A DNA stretch of 64,000 nt from Phreatobacter aquaticus (GTDB lineage: Bacteria; Pseudomonadota; Alphaproteobacteria; Rhizobiales; Phreatobacteraceae), in assembly GCF_005160265.1 (NCBI RefSeq), contig NZ_CP039865.1, forward strand, positions 4,364,828-4,428,827. Direction: 5' to 3'. The translations under genes and the position numbers were made by a program. Below the pieces are notes generated by a model. The model ran no database searches, was not told the origin of the DNA, and saw only the letters and a list, made by a program, of their open reading frames with translations. Shown here piece after piece: positions 43,275 to 53,442 of this stretch (position 1 is its first letter; every line of letters begins with the position of its first letter).

Positions 43275-44909
43275 ATGTCCATGAACGCTCCGCTCGCCGC
43301 CGGTTCCTATGAGCTGTTCCCGCTCGCCAAGGACGACACGCCCTATCGCAAGCTGACGTCCGAGGGCGTGCGCGTCGAAAAGGTGCTGGGCAAAGAGGTC
43401 GTCGTGGTCGACCGCGAGGCGATCCGCCTCCTGTCGGAAACCGCCTTCATCGACATCAACCACCTGCTGCGCCCGGGCCACCTGGCCCAACTTGCCAAGA
43501 TCATCGACGACCCCGAGGCGACGGCGAACGACAAGTTCGTCGCTTACGACCTCTTGAAGAACGCCAACATTGCCGCCGGCGGAGTTCTCCCCATGTGCCA
43601 GGACACCGGCACCGCGATCATCATGGGCAAGAAGGGCCGCCTGATCTGGACCGAAGGCGAGGACGAGGCAGCCCTCGGCCAGGGCGTGCTCGACGCCTAT
43701 GCCAAGAAGAACCTGCGCTATTCGCAGCTGGCACCGATCTCCATGTTCGAGGAGAAGAACACCCGCAACAATCTGCCAGCCCAGATCGAGCTCTATGCCG
43801 AGGGCGAAGAGGCCTACAAGTTCCTGTTCATGGCCAAGGGCGGCGGTTCGGCGAACAAGAGCTTCCTGTTCCAGGCACCGCCCTCGATCCTCACCCATGA
43901 CCGGATGATCAAGTTCCTCCACGAGAAGATCCTGACGCTCGGCACCGCGGCCTGCCCGCCCTACCATCTCTCCATCGTCATCGGCGGCCTCTCCGCCGAA
44001 CACACGATGAAGACCGCCAAGCTGGCCTCGGCCCGCTATCTCGATGGCCTGCCGACCCAAGGCTCGGAATTCGCCCATGCCTTCCGCGATGTCGCGATGG
44101 AGCAGGAAGTCCACAAGCTGACCCAGGCGATGGGCGTCGGCGCGCAGTTCGGCGGCAAGTATTTCTGCCATGACGTGCGCATCATCCGCATGCCGCGCCA
44201 TGGCGCATCGCTGCCCATCGCGATTGCGGTCTCCTGCTCGGCCGACCGCCAGGCCAAGGGCAAGATCACCCGCGACGGTGTGTTCGTGGAGGAGCTGGAG
44301 CACAATCCGGCCAAGTATCTGCCCGAGATCGACGAGGCGAAGCTCGGCGGCGATGTCGTGCGCATCGACCTGAACCGACCTATGTCGGAAATCCTGGCGA
44401 CGCTGTCGAAGCACCCGATCAAGACGCGCGTCTCACTCACCGGCACGATCATCGTCGGCCGCGACCTGGCGCATGCCAAGATCCGTGACCTGCTCGATAG
44501 CGGCAAGCCGATGCCGCAATATCTGAAGGACCACCCGATCTACTATGCCGGCCCCGCCAAGACGCCCGAGGGCTTTGCCTCCGGCTCCTTCGGTCCGACC
44601 ACGGCCGGCCGCATGGACGGCTTCGTTGATCAGTTCCAGGCCGCTGGCGGCTCCATGGTGATGCTCGCCAAGGGCAACCGCTCCCGCGAGGTGCGCGAGG
44701 CCTGCGCCAAGCATGGCGGCTTCTATCTGGGGTCCATCGGCGGCCCCGCCGCACGCCTCGCACAGGACTGCATCCGCAAGGTCGAGGTGCTCGAATATCC
44801 CGAGCTCGGCATGGAGGCGATCTGGAAGATCGAGGTGGAAGATTTCCCGGCCTTCATCGTGATCGACGACAAGGGCAATGATTTCTTCAAGGAACTGAAC
44901 CTTGGCTGA
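43275..44909 (+). CDS. fumA: Fumarate hydratase class I (iron-sulfur)
   Basis: 544 residues, the length of the single-chain class I enzyme. [17 protein letters not shown] contains a conserved cluster Cys, [20 protein letters not shown] a second, and the C-terminal beta domain has [20 protein letters not shown] and [20 protein letters not shown]. It converts fumarate to malate with an oxygen-sensitive [4Fe-4S] cluster. Tandem ATG codons give two possible starts six bases apart. Confidence 0.93.
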   Translation: MSMNAPLAAGSYELFPLAKDDTPYRKLTSEGVRVEKVLGKEVVVVDREAIRLLSETAFIDINHLLRPGHLAQLAKIIDDPEATANDKFVAYDLLKNANIAAGGVLPMCQDTGTAIIMGKKGRLIWTEGEDEAALGQGVLDAYAKKNLRYSQLAPISMFEEKNTRNNLPAQIELYAEGEEAYKFLFMAKGGGSANKSFLFQAPPSILTHDRMIKFLHEKILTLGTAACPPYHLSIVIGGLSAEHTMKTAKLASARYLDGLPTQGSEFAHAFRDVAMEQEVHKLTQAMGVGAQFGGKYFCHDVRIIRMPRHGASLPIAIAVSCSADRQAKGKITRDGVFVEELEHNPAKYLPEIDEAKLGGDVVRIDLNRPMSEILATLSKHPIKTRVSLTGTIIVGRDLAHAKIRDLLDSGKPMPQYLKDHPIYYAGPAKTPEGFASGSFGPTTAGRMDGFVDQFQAAGGSMVMLAKGNRSREVREACAKHGGFYLGSIGGPAARLAQDCIRKVEVLEYPELGMEAIWKIEVEDFPAFIVIDDKGNDFFKELNLG

Positions 44910-44944
44910 CGTGCCACGTTAAGTCATTGCGGCAACGGGATGGC

Positions 44945-44962
44945 TGTTTCCGCACGGAAACA
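44945..44962. promoter_or_regulatory. Perfect hairpin/palindrome after fumarase
   Basis: TGTTTCCG-CA-CGGAAACA, 8-bp arms, 36 bases past the fumarase stop. No T-tract follows, so it may be an operator for the next gene rather than a terminator. Confidence 0.45.
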
Positions 44963-45036
44963 CGTCGTCCCGGCGGCCGAAATCGCTGCGCAACAGCGCC
45001 GGGGCAATGTGCGACCCACGATCAAGGGGACGCGCC

Positions 45037-45600
45037 ATGACCTCCACCAACCCGACCGTGCTGATCACCGAGCCCTTTGCGGCCCAGTCGTTCTCGGCCG
45101 TCCGCCAGACCGCGGCGGACAGTCACACGCTGGCGCTCATCGCCTCGTCGCTGGTGGCGGCAACGATCATTGCCTTCCTCGCCATGGTGCTCACCGCCTG
45201 GCCGGCCAAGGCTTCCGAGCCGATCCGCATGGCGGCGCTGCCCTCGGCCCTGATCCAGAGCGAGACCGCAATGGCCGCTCCGGCCCGCCCGGCGCCGCTC
45301 GCCGGCAACATCCAGACCGCCTCCCTGTCGTCCACGCCGATGCCGCTCGCGGTGAACTGCGCGGACGAGCTTGCCGCCATCGAAACCGAGCTGAACCGGA
45401 CGCTCGCCAAGGCCGAAGCCCTCGACGGGCAGGACATGGCGCTCCAGTGCCCGGCGTTCCGCTCGCACATGGCGGCGCTGTCTACGGCGACGGCCCTTGC
45501 CAGCCGCTGCATGTCCGGCGATGCACGCCGCCTGAAGGTCGGCTTCCTGCGCCAGTCCGCTGCCGAATGGCGCGGCGTGGTGGCGAACGGCTGCCGCTGA
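45037..45600 (+). CDS. Membrane-anchored hypothetical protein, paralogue of the next gene
   Basis: 188 residues. One membrane helix near 30-55 (IASSLVAATIIAFLAMVLTA) anchors the protein. The C-terminal 80 residues form a small domain with four Cys (NCADELAAIETELNRTLAKA; LQCPAFRSHMAAL; SRCMSGD; ANGCR). The downstream gene carries the same domain with the four Cys conserved. I do not recognise the family; disulfide-bonded periplasmic domains are likely. Confidence 0.7.
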   Translation: MTSTNPTVLITEPFAAQSFSAVRQTAADSHTLALIASSLVAATIIAFLAMVLTAWPAKASEPIRMAALPSALIQSETAMAAPARPAPLAGNIQTASLSSTPMPLAVNCADELAAIETELNRTLAKAEALDGQDMALQCPAFRSHMAALSTATALASRCMSGDARRLKVGFLRQSAAEWRGVVANGCR

Positions 45601-45608
45601 TCGGTCCG

Positions 45609-45929
45609 ATGCGCCTGCCCGTCCTCGCCCTGACGATGACGCTTGTCATCCCGATCCCGGTATCCGCCAATCCCGACAGCGACTATTGCGCCGGCGAACT
45701 GGTCCTGACCGAGATCCGCCTGCGCCAGACCCTGGAGCGGCTGCGCGCAACCAACACCGCACCGATGCCGCAGCGCTGCGCCGTCTTTCGAGAGCACATC
45801 CGGGTGATGAGCGGTGCCGCCAGGATCTACGGCCAGTGCATGCGAGGCCATGCCCGCGGCGAGAATGTCGGCCAGATGCAGGGCTCGGTGGCGGACTTCC
45901 GCGAGATCGTGGCGAGGAACTGCCGGTAG
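45609..45929 (+). CDS. Secreted four-Cys protein, paralogue of the preceding gene
   Basis: 106 residues: signal peptide (RLPVLALTMTLVIPIPVSAN) and a domain with YCAGELVLTEIRLRQTLERL, QRCAVFREHIRVMSGAARIY, GQCMRGHARGE and ARNCR. The Cys spacing matches the upstream protein, so these arose by duplication, one anchored and one released. It begins 8 bases after the upstream stop. Function unknown. Confidence 0.7.
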   Translation: MRLPVLALTMTLVIPIPVSANPDSDYCAGELVLTEIRLRQTLERLRATNTAPMPQRCAVFREHIRVMSGAARIYGQCMRGHARGENVGQMQGSVADFREIVARNCR

Positions 45930-46001
45930 GCCGGTTCCCGTGACAGCGCAGATCCTCACCTCTCCCCCACGGGGAAAAGTCGGCGCGTCCGCGGAAAGGG
46001 T

Positions 46002-46373
46002 TCAGAGCGCGTCGTTGGTGGCGCGCAGGCGCTTCACCAGCAAGCCCATGACGTACCAGACAAAATTCGGGACTTCCTCGACCATGAAGCGAAACTTCTT
46101 CTGGTCGATAAGTGCGACCTCGGTATCAACCAGCGCAGTCGCTGTCGCCGAGCGCGGATTCTGGTCGATCATCGAGATCGCCCCCATCGCGCGGCCGCTG
46201 TCGATCTTCTCAATGAATTTGCCGCGGCTGGACATCTCAACCTCGCCACTCAGCACAAAATACATGTAGGTCGGCGTTTCGCCTTCGCGGAACAGCACGT
46301 CACCACTGCGGTAGCGCATCACCACGCCGAGTCCGCGCACCATCTGGCTAAAGTCAGCTGCTTCGTCCGCCAT
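46002..46373 (-). CDS. Stand-alone cyclic-nucleotide-binding domain protein
   Basis: 123 residues: one Crp-type cNMP fold only (YRSGDVLFREGETPTYMYFV LSGEVEMSSRGKFIEKIDSG; AMGAISMIDQNPRSATATAL). The C-terminal HTH of Crp/Fnr proteins is absent. It probably acts as a cytosolic cAMP/cGMP sensor subunit. It lies next to cckA but is separated from it by 138 bases. Confidence 0.82.
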   Translation of the reverse strand: MADEAADFSQMVRGLGVVMRYRSGDVLFREGETPTYMYFVLSGEVEMSSRGKFIEKIDSGRAMGAISMIDQNPRSATATALVDTEVALIDQKKFRFMVEEVPNFVWYVMGLLVKRLRATNDAL

Positions 46374-46511
46374 CGCTCAACCTGCATCCCGTCAGCTGTC
46401 ACAAAAACATAACATTGTCTGCGACGAGACGGGGGTCAAGCACGGGCGATATCTCGTCAGAATCGCGGGCGGGCCTGCCGCGTCAGGAGAGGCTGGCAAC
46501 ACTCTGCCTGC

Positions 46512-49220
46512 TCACGCCCTCAGTTGTTCGCCGACCGCCTCGATCAGCTGCTTCAGCGAGAACGGCTTCGGCAGGAAGGCGAAATGCTGGCCCTCCGGCA
46601 GGTCGTTCTTGAAGGCCTCTTCGGCATAGCCCGAGACGAAGATCACCTTCAGCGTCGGATTGGTCTTGCGCAGCTCACCGAGCAGGGTCGGGCCGTTCAT
46701 CTCGGGCATGACCACATCGGACACGACGAGATCGACACCGCCGCCGCGTTCGGCCATCACCTCCAGCGCTTCGACGCCGGAGCCAGCCTCCAAGACCGTA
46801 TAGCCACGCGACGCCAGCGCGCGTGAGGCGAAGGCGCGGACGGCCTCCTCGTCCTCGACCAGAAGGATCGTGCCGGCCCCGGTATCGTCGCGAACCGGCG
46901 GCGGCGGTGGCTTGACCTCGGGCGCGGGAGGCGGCGCGGCGGGAGCCTCACCGGATGCGGGGGCATCCGACACGAGCAGGACGGCGGGCGCGGACGGCAC
47001 CTCCTGGACCAGCGGCGGCGCGATCGGCGCCGGCTCGGCCACTTCGACATGGCGCGGCAGGAAGATGCGGAAGGTCGTGCCGCGGCCGACAGCGGTGTCG
47101 ACGAACACATAGCCGCCCGACTGCTTGACGATGCCATAGACCGTTGACAGGCCGAGGCCCGTGCCCTTGCCGACCTCCTTGGTCGAGAAGAACGGATCGA
47201 AGATCTTCTGCTTCACATCGTCGGGAATGCCGGTGCCGGTATCGGTCACCTCGATCAGCACGCAATCGGCCGCCGGCAGGTCGACAGCATGCTCCTTCGA
47301 ATCGTAGCGCGCCATGTCGGCGGCCTGGACGTTGAGCGTGCGGATGGTCAGCTTGCCGCCATCCGGCATGGCGTCGCGGGCATTGACCGCCAGATTGAGG
47401 ATGACCTGTTCCAGCTGGGTGACATCGGCGCGGATCGGCCAGAGATCGCGGCCATGGACCATGTCGAGGCCGACACGCTCGCCAAGCGAGCGGCGCAGCA
47501 GCATGGAGAGGTCGGACAACACGTCGCCGAGCTGGATCACCTGCGGGCGCAGCGTCTGCTTGCGCGAGAAGGCCAGAAGCTGACGCACCAGGCTCGCGGC
47601 GCGGTTGGCGTTCTGCTTGATCTGCATGATGTCGTTGAACGACGGATCGGCGGGCCGATGGTTCATCAGCAGGAGATCGGCATGGCCGATCACCGCCTGC
47701 AGCACGTTGTTGAAATCGTGTGCCACGCCGCCAGCGAGCTGGCCGACCGCGTTCATCTTCTGCGACTGGGCGAACTGCTCCTGCAGCTGGCGGAGTTCCG
47801 TCGTCTCCACGCCATAGACGATGACCGCCTCGCCGGGCTGGTCCGGGTCTTCGGTCGGCGCCACAAAGAAGCGCGCGAAACGGTTGGCATCGCCGACAAG
47901 CGCCGCATCGACCGGCACGAGATCGCCGCGTCCCTGGGCTGCTTCCGACAGGACCTGGGCGAGCGCCGTGCGCGAACTGTCCTTCACCAGCGCCATCAGC
48001 GAGCGCTGGTCGCCGTTCGGCAGCAATTCGGCGGTCAGGCGGGCGAAGATCGGATTGGCATGGGCGACCACGCCGGCCTTGTCGACGGTGGCAATCCCGA
48101 GCGGGGAATTGTTGAAGAACCGCGCGAAGCGCACTTCCGCAGCGCGCAGGCTGTCGCCGGCATCCGAGCCACGGCCGCGATGGATCACCAGGGTGCGCGA
48201 GGCGCCGGGCGTGCCATCGGCGGAGAAGGCCACCTTATGCAGCAGGCGGACCGGCAGGGCCTCGCCGCCGCGCTTCTTCAGATCGAGATCGAAGGTCGCT
48301 GTACGCACCTCGCCAGGCGCCGGCGTGACGGTGCGCAGAAGCGCCGCGCCATCGGCGGCCAGCACATCGGCCAGCGCCAGGCCGCCCGGACCGACCTCGG
48401 CGAGGTCATGGTCGAGCCAGCCGGCCAGCGTCGCGTTCATGTAGGCGATCTCGCCATTGGCCTCCATCGAGAAGAAGCCGGCAGGCGCGTGGTCGAGGAA
48501 GTCGATCGCCTTCTGCAGGGTCTCGAAGGCGCTCTCGGCATTCTGCCGGTCCCGCGTGATGTCATCGACCGACCAGACGGTCGCCTTGGTGACGCCGCGC
48601 GGCGCCTCGACCCCGTCTGCGACCAGCGGGCGGACTCTCAGGCGATACCAGCGCGCCGCCTCGATGCCGGCCTGGTGGCGCACCTCTTCCTGGTGGCGGC
48701 GGTTCTCGCGGGCGGCCTGCGACAGACGATAGATCGCCTCGGAGACTTCTGGCGCGCCGGTGAAGGCGCGTTCCACGCCGCGCACGTCATCGTCGCCGGT
48801 CGAGCCGATCAGGTCGAGATAGGCGGGATTGGCATAGAGCACCCGGCCCGAGGCTTCCGTGACCACCATGGCGGCGGGTGCGCCGTCGACCATCGCCTTG
48901 GTGAAATCGTTGCGGCTCTCCTCGGAAGCAAAGCGCAGGATGCCGGCGGCCTGGGCGAACAGCGAGAAAACGCCGACGACCGACAGAAGCGCCAGCAGCC
49001 CGATCACGTAAGGATAGGCGTTCTCGCGGCCGATGGTCAGGAAGAACAGGGCGGCGCCAACCAGCACGAGCGCCACCACCAGCACCATGGTCGTCGAGCC
49101 GGACCTGTCCGCCCGGTCGACGGCGCGCTGCATGCGCCCCTGCCCCGGGGTCTGGCCTGCGGGCGGGAAACCGGCACTTTTGTCGGCACTGGCCATCGGT
49201 TCGGAGCCGTTCTCGGTCAT
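46512..49220 (-). CDS. cckA: Hybrid histidine kinase CckA
   Basis: 902 residues from [14 protein letters not shown]; an earlier in-frame start would add 26. Two N-terminal membrane helices ([34 protein letters not shown]), PAS domains ([38 protein letters not shown]), the HisKA helix [20 protein letters not shown] with the phosphorylated His, the ATPase domain ([33 protein letters not shown]) and a C-terminal receiver ([33 protein letters not shown]). This is the CckA architecture that feeds CtrA in cell-cycle control. A Pro/Ala linker precedes the receiver. Confidence 0.92.
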   Translation of the reverse strand: MTENGSEPMASADKSAGFPPAGQTPGQGRMQRAVDRADRSGSTTMVLVVALVLVGAALFFLTIGRENAYPYVIGLLALLSVVGVFSLFAQAAGILRFASEESRNDFTKAMVDGAPAAMVVTEASGRVLYANPAYLDLIGSTGDDDVRGVERAFTGAPEVSEAIYRLSQAARENRRHQEEVRHQAGIEAARWYRLRVRPLVADGVEAPRGVTKATVWSVDDITRDRQNAESAFETLQKAIDFLDHAPAGFFSMEANGEIAYMNATLAGWLDHDLAEVGPGGLALADVLAADGAALLRTVTPAPGEVRTATFDLDLKKRGGEALPVRLLHKVAFSADGTPGASRTLVIHRGRGSDAGDSLRAAEVRFARFFNNSPLGIATVDKAGVVAHANPIFARLTAELLPNGDQRSLMALVKDSSRTALAQVLSEAAQGRGDLVPVDAALVGDANRFARFFVAPTEDPDQPGEAVIVYGVETTELRQLQEQFAQSQKMNAVGQLAGGVAHDFNNVLQAVIGHADLLLMNHRPADPSFNDIMQIKQNANRAASLVRQLLAFSRKQTLRPQVIQLGDVLSDLSMLLRRSLGERVGLDMVHGRDLWPIRADVTQLEQVILNLAVNARDAMPDGGKLTIRTLNVQAADMARYDSKEHAVDLPAADCVLIEVTDTGTGIPDDVKQKIFDPFFSTKEVGKGTGLGLSTVYGIVKQSGGYVFVDTAVGRGTTFRIFLPRHVEVAEPAPIAPPLVQEVPSAPAVLLVSDAPASGEAPAAPPPAPEVKPPPPPVRDDTGAGTILLVEDEEAVRAFASRALASRGYTVLEAGSGVEALEVMAERGGGVDLVVSDVVMPEMNGPTLLGELRKTNPTLKVIFVSGYAEEAFKNDLPEGQHFAFLPKPFSLKQLIEAVGEQLRA

Positions 49221-49345
49221 AGGGGCGAGAGCCGGGAATCGCTGAGGAATCCCGGCAGTCTGAACCCTAGTCGTGCCGGTTCGTGGCCCAAGAGGCAAGC
49301 GCGCAGATCAAGGCAAATACGCAACGCTCCGGCCACATGGCGCGC

Positions 49346-49888
49346 TCAGTAGGAGTTCATGTGCAGGAACCAGGGGCCATCGACCTTGCGGAACGCATAG
49401 ACACGCCGGCGCCGTGTCGCCCAGAGCGGATCGAGGTCCGCCTCCATGCTGGATTCGGAAAAATCGCCGGTTTCCGACCAGACATAGGACTTGCCCCGGC
49501 CATTGACCGTCGTCCCCTCGGCATAGACCAGGAAGAAGATCGCGCCGTCGGGGCGAAAGGCGCTGAAGCCGCGCGCGATGCCGAGCGCCGCCATCTTGGT
49601 CCGGTAGAGCGTGATGCGCTCGGGCGTCACGCCGATGGTGGCCGGATTGGTCGGCCGGGTCCAGGTGTCGTCGACCCGTTCGAGCCGCCGGTCGGCGCGC
49701 ACCATGGCGACCAGTTCGTCGAAGGCCTCGCGGTTCTTCGTCAGATTGTCGATCATCTCCGCATCGCTCGGCGCGCCCGCGGCCAGCGATCGCGTCTGGC
49801 CAAGCATCAGCGCCGGCAGGACGAGCGCGCCCGAGACCAGCCCGCGGCGCGACGGCAACATCCGGGACCTGCTGGACATGATCCGCAT
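49346..49888 (-). CDS. Exported hypothetical protein beside flhB
   Basis: 180 residues with a twin-arginine-like signal (LPSRRGLVSGALVLPALMLG). The mature part (NLTKNREAFDELVAMVRADR; DTWTRPTNPATIGVTPERIT; LVYAEGTTVNGRGKSYVWSE) has an alpha/beta appearance and no recognised motif. It follows flhB in the same direction after 9 bases and is likely the last gene of the flagellar operon. Confidence 0.65.
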   Translation of the reverse strand: MRIMSSRSRMLPSRRGLVSGALVLPALMLGQTRSLAAGAPSDAEMIDNLTKNREAFDELVAMVRADRRLERVDDTWTRPTNPATIGVTPERITLYRTKMAALGIARGFSAFRPDGAIFFLVYAEGTTVNGRGKSYVWSETGDFSESSMEADLDPLWATRRRRVYAFRKVDGPWFLHMNSY

Positions 49889-49897
49889 CGGTCGGCC

Positions 49898-50968
49898 TCA
49901 GCGTCCCGTGCGCTTCAGCTGCAGCACGAAGCCGATGACCTCGGCGACCGCCTTGTAATGATCCTCGGGGATCACCTGGTCGATCTCCATCGTGGCGTGC
50001 AGCGCGCGGGCGAGCGGCGGGTTCTCGATGATCGGAACGTCGTTGGCGGTGGCGATCTCGCGGATTTTCAACGCGATGAGATCGGCGCCCTTGGCGACAC
50101 AGATCGGCGCCTGCATGCCGGGCTCGTAGCGCAGGGCCACGGCATAGTGGGTCGGGTTGGTGATGACGACGGTCGCCTTCGGCACGTTCGACATCATCCG
50201 CTTGTTCGAGCGCTCGCGCCTGAGCTGGCGCAGTTTGCCCTTGACCTCCGGATTGCCGTCCGACTGCTTGAACTCCTCCTTGAGCTCCTCGAACGACATC
50301 TTCTGGCGCTCGTGCCAGGCACGGTATTGATAGACGTAGTCGGCGATCGCAATGATCGCGAGGATGGCCACCGACGCATAGAGCACGCTCATGATGAGCG
50401 ACATGGAATGGGGCAGCAGCAGCGCCACATCCATGCGCACCAGCGCATCGATCAGCGGCCGCTCGGGCCAGAGCACCGAGAAGATCACCGCGCCGACCAC
50501 GGCCAGCTTGGCGAGGCCTTTCAGGAAGTTGACCAGCGCCTCCTTGCCGAACAGCCGCTTCATGCCGGCCATCGGCGAGATCTTGGAGAATTTCGGCTTG
50601 AGGCTCTCGCCCGACAGAACCAGGCGGTGCTGCACCATGTTGCCCGCGATACCGGCAAGGAACAGGGCAAGGAACGGCAGGCCAAGCGCTGCCACCATCG
50701 CCAGAATGAGGCTGACGCTCAATTGCATCAGGCCGGTGCGATCGACCTGGATCATGTCGGCATTGGCGATCAGATTTCGCAGCGGCAGACCGAGTTCGGT
50801 GGCCGACTTGCCGGCGAGCGTGCCGATCACCAGTGTGCCCGTGAACAGCAGGAACCAGGCCGACAGATCCTGGCTCTTGGCGACGTCGCCCTTCTTCAGC
50901 GCGTCGTCGAGCTTCTTCTGCGTCGGTTCCTGTGTTTTCGAGTCCTTGTCGTCGTTGTCGCCAGCCAC
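49898..50968 (-). CDS. flhB: Flagellar type III export switch protein FlhB
   Basis: 356 residues: four membrane helices in the N-terminal half and the autocleavage motif NPTH (TVVITNPTHYAVALRYEPGM) in the cytosolic domain, which controls substrate switching from rod/hook to filament. The N-terminus KTQEPTQKKLDDALKKGDVA is the typical FlhB start. Separated from fliR by 3 bases. Confidence 0.95.
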   Translation of the reverse strand: MAGDNDDKDSKTQEPTQKKLDDALKKGDVAKSQDLSAWFLLFTGTLVIGTLAGKSATELGLPLRNLIANADMIQVDRTGLMQLSVSLILAMVAALGLPFLALFLAGIAGNMVQHRLVLSGESLKPKFSKISPMAGMKRLFGKEALVNFLKGLAKLAVVGAVIFSVLWPERPLIDALVRMDVALLLPHSMSLIMSVLYASVAILAIIAIADYVYQYRAWHERQKMSFEELKEEFKQSDGNPEVKGKLRQLRRERSNKRMMSNVPKATVVITNPTHYAVALRYEPGMQAPICVAKGADLIALKIREIATANDVPIIENPPLARALHATMEIDQVIPEDHYKAVAEVIGFVLQLKRTGR

Positions 50969-50971
50969 CGT

Positions 50972-51739
50972 CTATCTCCGGTTGACCGCGAGGTCGTTGA
51001 GCATGGACTCCAGATGGCCCGCGTAATGGGTCATCATCACACCGATGCACAGAAGCAGGATCATGAAGCCGACGCCGATGGTCAGCGGCATGCCGACGAA
51101 GAACACCTGCATCTGCGGCATCAGCTTGGCGAGCACGCCGAGACCGACGTTGAACACAAGCGCAAAGACGAGGAACGGCGCGGAAAGCTGGATCGCCACG
51201 AAGAAGGCGCGGGTCAGCATGCCGGTCAGGAACTGAGCGGCATCGCCGGAGGCTGGCAGCACGCCCGGCCTCAGTGTGGTGAAACTGTCGGAGATCGCCA
51301 TGATCACCAGGTGATGCAGGTCGGTCGCGAAGATGATCGCCAGGCCGACCATCGACAGGAACGTGCCGATGACGGCTCCCTGCGAGCCCTGTGTCGGATC
51401 GACCTGCATGGCAAAGCCGAGGCCCATCGAGGTCGCGATCACCAGGCCCGCCGTCTGCAGGGCCGACACCGCCATGCGTCCGGCCATGCCGAGCGTGAAG
51501 CCGATCGCCAGTTCCTGGAACAGGATCATGATGACGCTGGCCGGGCGCGCGAGATCGATGGTGTAGAGCGCCTGATGCAGCGGATAGAGCGTCGCGGTGA
51601 CCATCAAGGCGACGACCAGCCGGAAACGGGCGGGCATCGAGCGGTCACCCAGCCCCGGCAGCAGCACCAGCATCATGCCGACGCGCGAGAACATCAGGAG
51701 GAAGATGACGGCGAAGGCCGGGCTCAACGTCACGCTCAT
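50972..51739 (-). CDS. fliR: Flagellar export apparatus protein FliR
   Basis: 255 residues from MSVTLSPAFAVIFLLMFSRV with about six membrane helices; RVGMMLVLLPGLGDRSMPAR and VGLAIIFATDLHHLVIMAIS are family-typical. It forms the export gate with FliP and FliQ. An in-frame start 78 bases upstream adds non-homologous residues. Confidence 0.93.
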   Translation of the reverse strand: MSVTLSPAFAVIFLLMFSRVGMMLVLLPGLGDRSMPARFRLVVALMVTATLYPLHQALYTIDLARPASVIMILFQELAIGFTLGMAGRMAVSALQTAGLVIATSMGLGFAMQVDPTQGSQGAVIGTFLSMVGLAIIFATDLHHLVIMAISDSFTTLRPGVLPASGDAAQFLTGMLTRAFFVAIQLSAPFLVFALVFNVGLGVLAKLMPQMQVFFVGMPLTIGVGFMILLLCIGVMMTHYAGHLESMLNDLAVNRR

Positions 51740-51785
51740 CCGGCCCTCCCCATCCCGCGCCAAAACCGGCGGGATCAGACCCGAT

Positions 51786-52052
51786 TCACCCGCCCATGAC
51801 CACCCGCGACATGACACGCGTCATGAGGCCGCTCAGCTGGTCGCCCATGAAGGGCAAGGCAAGCAGCATGGTCGCGAAGATCGCGAGGATTTTCGGCACG
51901 AAGACCAGGGTCTGTTCCTGGATCTGGGTCAGCGCCTGCAGGAGGGAAACCAGCACGCCGACCACCAGCCCGACCACCATCAGCGGGGCGGACACGAGGA
52001 TGACGGCCAGAATGCCGTCGCGGGCAACGTCGAGCACATCCGCGGCGGTCAT
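51786..52052 (-). CDS. fliQ: Flagellar export apparatus protein FliQ
   Basis: 88 residues, two membrane helices (GILAVILVSAPLMVVGLVVG; AIFATMLLALPFMGDQL) joined by the conserved TQIQEQTLVFVPKI loop. It touches the fliE stop at 52052 and is co-translated with it. Confidence 0.94.
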   Translation of the reverse strand: MTAADVLDVARDGILAVILVSAPLMVVGLVVGVLVSLLQALTQIQEQTLVFVPKILAIFATMLLALPFMGDQLSGLMTRVMSRVVMGG

Positions 52053-52360
52053 CAGATCTGCATCCTCATGATTTCCTCATAGGCCTGCACGACCTTGTCG
52101 CGCACAGAAACCAGCGTCTCGACGGCGACCTCGGTCTCGGCGACCGCGGTCACCACGTCGATCAGGTCAGCCCGGCCGGTTGCCATGGCCTGGCTGCGCT
52201 GGTCGGCGGTGCGGGTCGTCTGGCCCAGCTGGTTGACGGCGGAATTGAGCAACTCGCCGAAACCGCCGCCCTGCCCGCCGCCAGCGGCGCGCGGGGTCTG
52301 GTTCGGCTGAAACAGCCGGGCGGCTGTGGCATAGGCATTGGCGGCGATCGAAGACGACAT
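52052..52360 (-). CDS. fliE: Flagellar MS-ring/rod junction protein FliE
   Basis: 102 residues. LLNSAVNQLGQTTRTADQRS and DLIDVVTAVAETEVAVETLV SVRDKVVQAYEEIMRMQI are the conserved C-terminal FliE blocks. It joins the MS-ring to the proximal rod. Gly/Gln-rich linker in the first third. Confidence 0.93.
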   Translation of the reverse strand: MSSSIAANAYATAARLFQPNQTPRAAGGGQGGGFGELLNSAVNQLGQTTRTADQRSQAMATGRADLIDVVTAVAETEVAVETLVSVRDKVVQAYEEIMRMQI

Positions 52361-52365
52361 GACGA

Positions 52366-52782
52366 TCAGGCCCTCAGCATATCGATGGTGCGCTGGAGCA
52401 TCCGGCGCGTCGAGGTGATGACGTTGAGGTTGGCCTCGTAGGACCGCTGGGCTTCGCGCAAGTCGAGGCCCTCGATCAGCGAGCTGACATTCGGCAGCTT
52501 GACGTAGCCACGCGCATCGGCGGCCGGATTGTTGGGGTCATAGCGGGTCTGGAACTCGCCGGCGACCGGGCGGACGGGCCCGAGCTGCACGGTGGTCGCC
52601 TGCAATTCCCGGTCGAAGGAGGTGCGGAAGGTCGGCGCCCTGCGGCGATAGGGGTCGCCGCCCGGCGTCTGCGCCGTCGAATTGGCATTGGCGAGGTTCT
52701 CGGCGACGACGCGCATCCGGCCCGCCTGGGCGCGCATGCCGCCGGCAGCGATCCGGATCGATTTGAGGAAGTCCATGGACAT
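52366..52782 (-). CDS. flgC: Flagellar basal-body rod protein FlgC
   Basis: 138 residues: MSMDFLKSIRIAAGGMRAQA GRMRVVAENLANANSTAQTP is the rod-protein N-terminus and LREAQRSYEANLNVITSTRR the C-terminal helix. Proximal rod component. A second ATG two codons later could also be used. Confidence 0.94.
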   Translation of the reverse strand: MSMDFLKSIRIAAGGMRAQAGRMRVVAENLANANSTAQTPGGDPYRRRAPTFRTSFDRELQATTVQLGPVRPVAGEFQTRYDPNNPAADARGYVKLPNVSSLIEGLDLREAQRSYEANLNVITSTRRMLQRTIDMLRA

Positions 52783-52794
52783 CGTTCACTCTCC

Positions 52795-53205
52795 TCAGGA
52801 CGTCTTTTTGCCGATGGCGGTGCGAATGAGGCCGAGCGAGCGCTGGTAGAGCCCGACCACGGCCTGGTAGTCCATCTGGTTCTGGGCGACCTTGAGCATC
52901 TCGTCCTCGAGATTGACCCGGTTGCCATCAGGGGTTGAAACCGTGCCCCGCGTCTGGTGGGCGCGGAAGGTCGTTGATCCCCCGGCGCCGCCGGTGCCCG
53001 CGATATGGCGGGAATCGGTCCTGGTCGGCGCCGATGCCCCGGCCGTCCTCGTCATCTGGCCGAAATCTGGCGCGCGCACATCGCGGGCCCGGTAGCGCGG
53101 CGTGTCCGCATTCGCGACATTTTCCGCCAGTACCTTCTGCCGGTCCTGGTGCCACTGCATGCGAGTGCGGAGCATCGAGAACAGCGGAACGTCGCTGGTG
53201 GTCAC
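52795..53205 (-). CDS. flgB: Flagellar basal-body rod protein FlgB
   Basis: 136 residues from a GTG at 53205 (CGGAG ribosome-binding site 6 bases upstream). DVPLFSMLRTRMQWHQDRQK VLAENVANADTPRYRARDVR is the FlgB N-terminus. An in-frame ATG at 53322 would add 39 residues without homology. Start of the flgB-flgC-fliE-fliQ-fliR-flhB operon. Confidence 0.92.
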   Translation of the reverse strand: MTTSDVPLFSMLRTRMQWHQDRQKVLAENVANADTPRYRARDVRAPDFGQMTRTAGASAPTRTDSRHIAGTGGAGGSTTFRAHQTRGTVSTPDGNRVNLEDEMLKVAQNQMDYQAVVGLYQRSLGLIRTAIGKKTS

Positions 53206-53442
53206 GGCAATCTCCGGACGTTCGGTTGGGCCAGGGTCGCTTGGGGCCCGAGGCTGATGGGCAAAGAATGCCGACCTCATGGTTAACGAACGGTTAATTG
53301 GAAAGGCTCTTTTAACCTTCATGAGCGCGCGTTAACCATCCGGCGAGGTTGCGCCCGGCAAGCCTTGCCGGGTCCGTTAACCTCAACATAGACTTAACCA
53401 GCGTATTCATGCCCGCCGCCGGCATGCGTGGGATCGTTCTTG

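Noticed and set aside
49283-51799. 838-residue open frame on the plus strand, His/Arg/Asp-rich
   Set aside because: Antisense to flhB and fliR; composition is that of a complement frame and it has no motif.
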